NCBI GenBank assembly: GCA_030597345.1
Contig: JAUVSA010000157.1
Location: 1 to 5,339, forward strand
Reading direction: 5' to 3'
Source of the DNA: Bacillota bacterium
GTDB taxonomy: Bacteria > Armatimonadota > Hebobacteria > Hebobacterales > Hebobacteraceae
DNA length: 5,339 nt
Each line of letters begins with the position of its first letter. The first letter of the stretch is position 1. Positions 1 to 4,505 of the stretch are shown here, one piece after another. The notes beneath the pieces are model-generated. The model ran no database searches. It was not told the origin of the DNA and worked only from the letters and a program-made list of their open reading frames with translations. Both the position numbers and the translations under genes were made by a program.

Positions 1-127
1 CCTCCACCGCCACCGCGACAGCGCCTTCCTCTGCCGCTTCTTCCGTCACCTCTTCAGGAGCGGCCTCTTCCGCCGTCTCCGCTTCCTCCACCGCCACCGC
101 GACAGCGCCTTCCTCTGCCGCTTCTTC
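1..127 (-). repeat. 84-bp in-frame tandem repeat in the nusA tail
   Basis: Bases 1-43 are identical to bases 85-127, giving a period of 84 bp, or exactly 28 codons. On the coding strand each copy encodes EEAAEEGAVAVAVEE-type sequence, separated by an acidic segment containing ETAEEAAPEEVT. The left copy is cut by the window edge, so the number of units is unknown. Perfect identity at the DNA level suggests recent duplication by slippage or recombination, or selection to keep the repeat homogeneous. The repeat adds acidic, probably disordered tail and leaves the RNA-binding domains untouched. Confidence 0.9.
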
Positions 128-1201
128 TATCTTCTCCTCGAGGGCGGCCACTTTGGCCGCCTCCTGTTCGGCCATCTGCACTTCGCTTCGGATGTCGATC
201 CGGTATCCGGTCAGGCGCGCCGCCAGGCGAACGTTCTGCCCCTCCCGTCCGATCGCCAGTGAGAGCTGATTGTCGGGCGCAACCACCGTGGCGGAGCGCG
301 TCGCCTCATCCAATATCACGCGGCTGACCTTCGCCGGACTCAAGGAGCTGGCCACGTACTTGGAAGACTCATCGCTCCAGCGTACGATGTCCACTTTCTC
401 CCCCCGCAGTTCGTCCACAACTGCCTGCACCCGGCTTCCCCGATGTCCCACACACGCCCCAACCGGGTCAACGTTCTCCTGCCTCGAAGAAACGGCCACC
501 TTCGAGCGAGCCCCTGCCTCCCGCGCCTGGGCCTTTATCTCAACAATCCCCTCGTGCACCTCCGGCACCTCCAGGTCGAAGAGGCGGCGGATCAAGCCGG
601 GGTGACTGCGGGAGACCAACACCCGCGGGGTCTTCGTGGTGCGCTTGACCTCCAGAATGTAGACCTTGAGGCGCTCCCCGAAGCGGTAGCTGTCCAGCGA
701 GCTCTGCTCGGAGCCCGGCAGCACCGCCTCCACCTTTCCCAGGTCTACGAACACGGTGCGCCCCTCGCGGCGCTGCACGACGCCGGTGACGACATCGCCG
801 TCGCGGTTCCTGAACTCCTCGAAGATGATCTCCCGCTCCGCCTCGCGGATTCGCTGAGCCACCACCTGCTTCGCCGTCTGGGCGGCAATGCGGCCCAACT
901 CGGAGGGCATCACCTCGATGTCCAGGAACTCGCCTTCCTCCACCGTCGGATCGAGCCGGCGAGCGTCTGCCAGCGCCATCTCCATGTGCGGATTCTCCAT
1001 GTGCTCCACCACCTGCTTGCGGGCAAACACGGTGGCTTCCCCGTTGTCCCAGTCGATGTCCACATGGATCTCGCAGGTCGCGCCGAAGTGCTTCTTGTAG
1101 GCGGAGACGAGCGCGGCCTCGATGATCTCGCTCAGGGTCTCGAGCGGGATATCCTTTTCTCGGCCTATATCGCGCAGCGCTTGTACGAAGTCCACCTGCA
1201 T
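1..1201 (-). CDS. nusA: Transcription termination/antitermination protein NusA, 3' end beyond window
   Basis: NusA binds RNA polymerase and nascent RNA and modulates pausing, intrinsic and Rho-dependent termination, and antitermination. The frame is open for 400 codons from the ATG at 1201. The N-terminal RNAP-binding domain begins MQVDFVQALRDIGREKDIPL and covers about residues 1-130. An S1 domain follows at about 133-200 (GDVVTGVVQRREGRTVFVDL). KH1 lies at about 240-277, with DPVGACVGHRGSRVQAVVDE and then GEKVDIVRW. KH2 lies at about 304-337, with VVAPDNQLSLAIGREGQNVR and LAARLTGYRIDI. From about residue 338 the chain becomes a Glu/Ala/Val-rich acidic tail with a 28-residue tandem repeat, still open at the window edge. 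AGGAAG at 1216-1211 is a ribosome-binding site 9 nt before the ATG. A promoter and structured leader lie directly upstream; rimP, often found there, is absent. Identification is by family motifs and is very secure; only the tail length is unknown. Confidence 0.97.
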   Translation of the reverse strand, partial: MQVDFVQALRDIGREKDIPLETLSEIIEAALVSAYKKHFGATCEIHVDIDWDNGEATVFARKQVVEHMENPHMEMALADARRLDPTVEEGEFLDIEVMPSELGRIAAQTAKQVVAQRIREAEREIIFEEFRNRDGDVVTGVVQRREGRTVFVDLGKVEAVLPGSEQSSLDSYRFGERLKVYILEVKRTTKTPRVLVSRSHPGLIRRLFDLEVPEVHEGIVEIKAQAREAGARSKVAVSSRQENVDPVGACVGHRGSRVQAVVDELRGEKVDIVRWSDESSKYVASSLSPAKVSRVILDEATRSATVVAPDNQLSLAIGREGQNVRLAARLTGYRIDIRSEVQMAEQEAAKVAALEEKIEEAAEEGAVAVAVEEAETAEEAAPEEVTEEAAEEGAVAVAVE

Positions 1202-1210
1202 TTTTCGCCG

Positions 1211-1216
1211 CTTCCT
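1211..1216 (-). promoter_or_regulatory. Ribosome-binding site of nusA
   Basis: The minus strand reads AGGAAG and then 9 nt to the ATG at 1201, a usual Shine-Dalgarno distance. It lies only 4 nt downstream of the 12-bp leader hairpin, so that hairpin could affect ribosome access. Confidence 0.65.
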
Positions 1217-1220
1217 AACG

Positions 1221-1250
1221 TCGAAGAGTGGGACATCGCCCACTCTTCGA
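1221..1250 (-). promoter_or_regulatory. Perfect 12-bp leader hairpin upstream of nusA
   Basis: The arms TCGAAGAGTGGG and CCCACTCTTCGA pair over 12 bp without mismatch around a 6-nt loop. The structure sits in the 5' untranslated region predicted from the promoter at 1323-1295 and ends just before the ribosome-binding site. No T-run follows it on the minus strand (CGTTAGGAAGCGG comes next), so it does not look like an intrinsic terminator. It may be a translational control element, an mRNA stabiliser or a protein-binding site. An alternative 5-bp pairing at 1259-1245 would use part of the same arm. The structure is plain in the sequence; the function is inferred. Confidence 0.7.
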
Positions 1251-1263
1251 TCCGCGAAGTAGC

Positions 1264-1292
1264 CCTCGCGAGCGATTAAACCTCGCGAGCGA
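1264..1292. promoter_or_regulatory. Paired CTCGCGAG palindromes at the predicted nusA transcription start
   Basis: The 12-mer cctcgcgagcga occurs at 1264-1275 and again at 1281-1292, a period of 17 bp. Each copy contains the 8-bp palindrome ctcgcgag (1265-1272 and 1282-1289), so the pair is both a direct and an inverted repeat. The transcription start expected from the -10 box falls near 1288, inside the upstream copy. That suits a two-site operator for a repressor. The two palindromes could also pair in RNA as an 8-bp stem with a 9-nt loop. No known regulator is assigned. Confidence 0.5.
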
Positions 1293-1294
1293 AT

Positions 1295-1323
1295 AGTATA
1301 ACACAGCCGACTTCGCTTGACAA
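1295..1323 (-). promoter_or_regulatory. Sigma-70-type promoter of nusA
   Basis: On the minus strand TTGTCA (1323-1318) and TATACT (1300-1295) are separated by exactly 17 bp, each one mismatch from consensus. Transcription would start near 1288, giving an mRNA leader of about 87 nt before nusA. The promoter implies that nusA is transcribed independently of the genes to its right, which end in a terminator at 1777-1746. Confidence 0.8.
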
Positions 1324-1351
1324 CCCAGCCTCAAGCGCGGCGATGTTGTCC

Positions 1352-1476
1352 CTTAGAATCTCTAACAAAACTCTGCTCCACCGCTGTCATTCTGAGCGGA
1401 GCGAAGAATCCCGCCGTTTCTGGGGTGTTTGCAGCTCCAGAGTGAGGAGCTTCGAGGTTTTGTTAGAGCCTCTTAG
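1352..1476. repeat. Small inverted-repeat element (MITE-like) with a dispersed-repeat core
   Basis: The 12-mer ctctaacaaaac at 1360-1371 is matched by its exact complement gttttgttagag at 1457-1468, and the match continues imperfectly to about 1352 and 1476. Between the ends lies tgtcattctgagcggagcga and then agaatcc (1385-1411). This resembles a short palindromic-type repeat that I recall as scattered between genes in many environmental bacterial genomes. No open reading frame is present, so any movement would need a transposase in trans. I see no clear target-site duplication. The inverted repeat is seen directly; membership of a repeat family is from memory. Confidence 0.55.
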
Positions 1477-1745
1477 TGGCCTCCTGCGGTCGTGACGTGA
1501 TGTTAGGCGTTAGCAGCTCTTGAGGAAGGAATCGCCGGAGAAGCCTCCCTGCGCGCCCGCCTGGCCCAATGTTCATGCTTCGATCAGATGCGATGTTTTG
1601 GACAGGCGCCGAGACTTGCCTGTCGGCCTGCTACAGAGATACTTCCCCTCTCTGCAAATCCGAATAGCGGTTGGCAGTTATCGGGAGTGAAGGCCCGCCC
1701 GCCGGGGCAGCACTCACTGCCCCCCGGACAGTAATAGAATAACAA
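1477..1745. other. Intergenic stretch without a recognisable gene
   Basis: I find no open reading frame with coding character and no tRNA or other RNA gene. Two inverted repeats are visible. One has gacaggc (1601-1607) and gcctgtc (1618-1624) with a 10-nt loop. The other has ggggcag (1704-1710) and ctgcccc (1717-1723) with a 6-nt loop. Neither is followed by a clear T-run, and their role is unknown. With the repeat element to its left, this makes an untranslated gap of over 400 bp between the terminator at 1746 and the nusA promoter. Confidence 0.6.
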
Positions 1746-1777
1746 GAACGAGGGACGGCATCCGCCGTCCCTCGTTC
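1746..1777 (-). terminator. Rho-independent terminator after the secreted 437-aa protein gene
   Basis: GAACGAGGGACGGC and GCCGTCCCTCGTTC form a perfect 14-bp GC-rich stem closed by a 4-nt loop. On the minus strand it is followed by TTGTTATTCTATTAC, a T-rich tract, and it begins about 50 nt after the stop codon at 1828. The plus-strand side has no T-run, so it should act on leftward transcription and end the pilin-like/secreted-protein operon. Confidence 0.85.
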
Positions 1778-1827
1778 GCGTCTATACCCCCTCGCCTCTC
1801 ATGTCGCGGCTAGTTTGCTACCTCAGG

Positions 1828-3141
1828 CTAGGGTTGTGTGGCTCCCGGTGCCTTCGCGATCCTCTGCGGGAAGGCAGTGGCCATGCCCTTCCCGTAATGC
1901 TCGGCCATGAGAGTCGCGATCACAGACGGGGACACCTCCGTCCGGGCGTCTCTGAGGCGGGTGCGTACCCCGGTGCGAGGCGTTCCGTTGACGAGCATGA
2001 CATTCTGGCCGGGGCTGATGGTGCTGTGCAGCTTACGGCCGGAGACGGCTACCGTCTTGGTTGTCGAGCCCCAGTCCACTGAGAACCCGAGCGCCTCGGC
2101 GAAGCTGCGCAAGGGCACGGCCGGCTCCGGGGACGTGCTCGCACACGTCAAGCCTGCAGCGCGCTCGAACGACCCGCTCTCCAGCCTATCCAGCCACAAC
2201 AGAACCTGGACTCTGTCAGCGTCCGTGGCGGCGGGTGACAGGAAGACCTCCTCGAGGAGCGCCTCGGCTGACACGACGTCACCAAGGTTGGCAGAGCACA
2301 TTGCGGCCCCCATGGTTGCACGTACTCCGAACGGCGTATCGCGGGCCTGCTCCGCGGCCGTAAGGTAGAGCGTGGCCGCTGCCTCGAGTGCCGCTACTCC
2401 TTCAGTTGTGCCTCGCATCCGCCAGACGCCGTCCAGATGACGGGTCCCGCCGAGGAACAGACGGGCGTAGATCGCATACTGGCTCTCAGGGTACTCGCCG
2501 AGCACAGCTTCGTAGTACAACGCTTGTCCGCTGGAGGCGTTCCACAACGTTTTCTCACCCGTCTCCGAGCCGGCCTGGAGTATCTCATGGGCAGCCAGAT
2601 CCACACCCTCCGGCTCACTAACCAAGAGATACACTTCGTTCGACCAGACCGCGAGCGGCCCCGTCGGCCAGTCTTCAGGGATACAGTAGGAGGCACGAAT
2701 CCCGTACTCTCCTGGCACGGAGAGCAGTATTGCCACTTGCCACTCCGTCCTCCCGGGGACTTCCCTCAACTCCTCGGTGAGGTCCGCTGCCGCGCTGTAG
2801 GCCTCGCCCGGTGCCAGCCATATCACCGATTCCTCAAGCGCCTCTTGGGTGAAGGACGCCTCCGCGCACGGCCGGTAAGCGCGCGGTTCCTCACCGGGGG
2901 CGACAATCTCAAACCTCAAGACCCCCGATCCGGGCTCCAGGAGCCGGAGTATTGGCACGTCTACATCCGCGACGTTTCTCACGGCTACCGTGACGAATAT
3001 AGGTTCATCCACCAGGAACTCCGTCTTCTCCGCGTCGAGCTCGAGCACGACCTGAGCTGCCCCTGGTCCGGCCATCAGGGCCAGCAGACAGCATAGTGCA
3101 ATTGTGCCCCTCCATGATCTGCAAACTGAAGACCGCATCAT
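1828..3141 (-). CDS. Secreted protein with Ig-like, TPR-like and partial Cu_amine_oxidN1 regions
   Basis: This 437-residue protein of unknown function is probably exported. Residues 1-30 look like a signal peptide: Arg near the start, the hydrophobic run GTIALCCLLALMAG, then a likely cut near GPGAA/QVV. Residues 31-175 resemble an Ig-like or beta-sandwich domain (VVLELDAEKTEFLVDEPIFV; later GEYGIRASY). Residues 200-320 are Ala/Leu-rich helices like TPR units (QALYYEAVLGEYPESQYAIY; GAAMCSANLGDVVSAEALLE). Residues 341-412 match the copper amine oxidase N-terminal-like domain, with VPLRSFAEALGFSVDWGSTT, KTVAV and MLVNG. The usual second VPLR-type motif is degraded to EVSPSVIATL. These domains are common on cell-surface proteins and do not imply amine oxidase activity. 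I place the start at 3141 rather than 3159 because AGGAGGTGATC, a near-perfect Shine-Dalgarno, lies inside the longer version and 8 nt before this ATG. The gene follows the prepilin-like gene closely and ends before a strong terminator. Confidence 0.82.
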   Translation of the reverse strand: MMRSSVCRSWRGTIALCCLLALMAGPGAAQVVLELDAEKTEFLVDEPIFVTVAVRNVADVDVPILRLLEPGSGVLRFEIVAPGEEPRAYRPCAEASFTQEALEESVIWLAPGEAYSAAADLTEELREVPGRTEWQVAILLSVPGEYGIRASYCIPEDWPTGPLAVWSNEVYLLVSEPEGVDLAAHEILQAGSETGEKTLWNASSGQALYYEAVLGEYPESQYAIYARLFLGGTRHLDGVWRMRGTTEGVAALEAAATLYLTAAEQARDTPFGVRATMGAAMCSANLGDVVSAEALLEEVFLSPAATDADRVQVLLWLDRLESGSFERAAGLTCASTSPEPAVPLRSFAEALGFSVDWGSTTKTVAVSGRKLHSTISPGQNVMLVNGTPRTGVRTRLRDARTEVSPSVIATLMAEHYGKGMATAFPQRIAKAPGATQP

Positions 3142-3144
3142 GTC

Positions 3145-3155
3145 GATCACCTCCT
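3145..3155 (-). promoter_or_regulatory. Near-perfect Shine-Dalgarno that sets the start at 3141
   Basis: The minus strand reads AGGAGGTGATC followed by GAC and ATG. This is complementary to the usual 3' end of bacterial 16S rRNA, with 8 nt between AGGAGG and the ATG at 3141. An ATG at 3159 would place this site inside the coding region, so the shorter protein is preferred. A second ATG follows immediately at 3138. Confidence 0.8.
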
Positions 3156-3158
3156 CCA

Positions 3159-3727
3159 TTAAGGCCCACGTGACAGTATATCAGCCTTGCGTTCGTTCTT
3201 GCAGCTATTGCAGAATACGTTGCCAAACAGCCCGTCCATCTGCGCTCTGCACGCGCACGTGTCTCCACTAGTGCAGTGCCAGATCGCGCCGACCGTCAGG
3301 TCATGGCACGCACACTCGTGCAGCTCCACACATCGCGGTTGACTAGGTAAGAATCCAAGATGACAGGCCATCTCAAGTACGGGTTGGCCTGATTAGCGCG
3401 ATGGCAGACGGGTTCCGCGCCCGGCATGCCATAGTCCCACTGGTCTTTGCCCCCGCCCCCGGGGTGAGTGTTGAAGTAGGCGAAGACTTGTCGGTTTGTC
3501 TCACGGGGAGGGAAGTGGCGATCATTGTCGGCGAGGTACATCTGAAGCGCCTGGGCGATGGTGCGAATGTTGGCGAGGCACACCGCCTGCCGGGCGCGGT
3601 CGCGCTCCTGCGCGAAGACCGGGAGTAGCACAGTGGAGAGCACGCCCACCACCCCGACGGTGAGCAGCACTTCGACCGCAGTGAGACTCCTGCGCCCTCT
3701 TCTCGCCAACGCAGATCCCCCATTCAT
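3159..3727 (-). pseudogene. Prepilin-like (type IV pilin/pseudopilin) gene, apparently frameshifted near the 3' end
   Basis: Type IV pilin-like proteins are inserted in the inner membrane and, after prepilin-peptidase cleavage, assembled into pili or secretion pseudopili. The uninterrupted frame runs from ATG 3727 to TGA 3296 (143 residues). It starts with a short basic leader (MNGGSALARRGRR) and the motif SLTAVEVLLTVGVVGVLSTV, with Glu at +5. The DUF1559-like follow-on is PVFAQERDRARQAVCLANIR, then MYLADNDRHFPP, and later LDSYLVNRDVWSC. The stop comes soon after VWSC. A second minus-strand frame is open across this point and would continue as LTVGAIWHCTSGDTCACRAQ to a TAA at 3161-3159, just before the next gene's Shine-Dalgarno. 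One missing base between about 3296 and 3320 would join them into a protein of about 189 residues. The normal Gly at -1 is Ser here. ATG 3727 is the first possible start after an in-frame stop at 3772-3770. Alternatives are a functional 143-residue protein or a sequencing error. Confidence 0.6.
3175..3183 (-). promoter_or_regulatory. Possible extended -10 promoter before the secreted-protein gene
   Basis: On the minus strand TGATATACT fits the extended -10 pattern TGN-TATAAT with one mismatch. No convincing -35 box is present at 16-18 bp. Transcription would start near 3168, about 27 nt before the ATG at 3141. It overlaps the putative 3' coding end of the prepilin-like gene, so it may be an internal promoter or chance. 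Confidence 0.35.
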
Positions 3728-3776
3728 TCTGCGCTGTCCCGGGACGAGATGCTCAGCGAGGATGAACAGCTAACCG

Positions 3777-3804
3777 ATCATAGTACAGGGCGGCCGAGTG
3801 TCAA
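3777..3804 (-). promoter_or_regulatory. Sigma-70-type promoter for the prepilin-like/secreted-protein operon
   Basis: The minus strand has a consensus TTGACA (3804-3799), a 16-bp spacer and TATGAT (3782-3777), which has one mismatch. Transcription should begin near 3770, giving a leader of about 43 nt before ATG 3727. The promoter lies between the mgtC-family gene and the prepilin-like gene, so the two belong to separate transcription units. Confidence 0.8.
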
Positions 3805-3818
3805 GGACGGGAGCATGG

Positions 3819-3834
3819 GGCGCGTCGACGCGCC
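3819..3834. other. Perfect 16-bp GC-rich palindrome after the mgtC-family gene
   Basis: ggcgcgtcgacgcgcc is a perfect palindrome 14 bp past the MgtC-family stop codon and about 15 bp upstream of the -35 box of the next promoter. On the minus strand it is followed by CCATGCTCC, with no T-run, so it is a weak terminator candidate at best. It may instead be an operator, or chance in GC-rich DNA. Confidence 0.4.
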
Positions 3835-3847
3835 AGGGCAAGTCGCC

Positions 3848-4501
3848 TCACTCACACCGCAGCGAGACGATGCCCTCCAGGCGGGAGAGGGTCTCGGTGA
3901 GGCGAGGGAGATCGGTTCCGCTGGGCAGCGTCACCCGGAGCCGCATCTCCTGCACATCGTCGGGCCCCCGACTCGCCACCTCCACCAACTCCACCTTCAC
4001 CCCCTGCGCGGCGAGCAGGTCTTGGAACTCCGCCATCCGACCCGGAGGCCCGGCCAGGTGCACCGTCCCCCGCGCCAGGCGCGCTCGCGCCAGGACCCGC
4101 GTCTCCACCCGCCGCAGCACCGTGAGAGTAAGCAGCACCAGGGCCGTCGCCATCCCCGCCACCCAGAGCGCCGGCCCGCCAAGTCCAGCGCAGATACCTA
4201 TCGCCGCCACCGCCCACAGACTTGCCGCGGTCGTCAGCCCGCGCACGATGTTCCCGTGGCGGATTATCGTGCCCGCGCCGAGGAATCCCATGCCAGTCGC
4301 GATCTGGGCCGCCACCCGCGCTGGATCGGCGCCCGATCCAAAGCCCATCGACGCAAGCGTGTAGACGGCTGATCCAACGCACACCAGCACGTGCGTGCGA
4401 AGTCCCGCGGGACGGTCGTGCGCCTCCCGCTGCCATCCGACCGCGCCGCCAAACACGACGGCGAGCACCAGCTTCACCAGTACCAGCACTGGCTCCGGCA
4501 T
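3848..4501 (-). CDS. MgtC/SapB family inner-membrane protein
   Basis: MgtC-family proteins are small polytopic membrane proteins linked in some pathogens to growth at low magnesium and to modulation of the F-type ATP synthase. In environmental bacteria their role is largely unknown. The 217 residues have the family's usual length. Hydrophobic segments lie at about 4-22, 35-54, 64-82, 91-108 and 112-129. The signature regions are GWQREAHDRPAGLRTHVLV (22-40) and GMGFLGAGTIIRHGNIVRGL (70-89), followed by TTAASLW. A soluble C-terminal region at about 140-217 resembles the ACT-like domain of longer members (VHLAGPPGRMAEFQDLLAAQ; RLTETLSRLEGIVSLRCE). The ATG at 4501 is 4 nt after the proS stop, and GGAG overlapping the proS end lies 7 nt before it, so translational coupling to proS is likely. 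The specific subfamily is not resolved. Confidence 0.92.
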   Translation of the reverse strand: MPEPVLVLVKLVLAVVFGGAVGWQREAHDRPAGLRTHVLVCVGSAVYTLASMGFGSGADPARVAAQIATGMGFLGAGTIIRHGNIVRGLTTAASLWAVAAIGICAGLGGPALWVAGMATALVLLTLTVLRRVETRVLARARLARGTVHLAGPPGRMAEFQDLLAAQGVKVELVEVASRGPDDVQEMRLRVTLPSGTDLPRLTETLSRLEGIVSLRCE

Positions 4502-4505
4502 ACAC

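Noticed and set aside
1..127. Repeat at the left edge considered as a CRISPR array
   Set aside because: The period of 84 bp is an exact multiple of 3 and the repeat lies in frame inside the nusA coding region, so it is a coding tandem repeat.
1221..1250. 12-bp hairpin considered as an intrinsic terminator
   Set aside because: No T-run follows on either strand, and on the minus strand a ribosome-binding site follows instead, so it is called a leader structure.
443..1279. 278-codon open frame on the plus strand
   Set aside because: It lies antisense to nusA, whose minus-strand frame carries clear S1 and KH motifs. The plus-strand product has no recognisable family and reflects GC-rich codon bias.
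1477..1745. Search for a tRNA, small RNA gene or rimP remnant in the gap
   Set aside because: No cloverleaf-compatible T-loop, no coding frame of useful length and no rimP-like peptide could be seen.
2437..3096. 219-codon open frame on the plus strand
   Set aside because: It is antisense to the secreted protein, which has a signal peptide, a strong Shine-Dalgarno and recognisable domains. The plus-strand product is Arg/Leu-rich with no family features.
3005..3268. 87-codon minus-strand frame across the junction of the prepilin-like and secreted-protein genes
   Set aside because: It overlaps the signal-peptide coding region in another frame and has no ribosome-binding site or recognisable motif.
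3749..4372. 207-codon plus-strand frame
   Set aside because: It is antisense to the mgtC-family gene and gives a His/Arg/Pro-rich product without hydrophobic or domain structure.
3852..4505. 217-codon minus-strand frame overlapping the mgtC-family gene almost entirely
   Set aside because: Its product is Gly/Arg/Ala-rich shadow sequence, while the neighbouring frame gives a clean MgtC-family protein with transmembrane segments and signatures.
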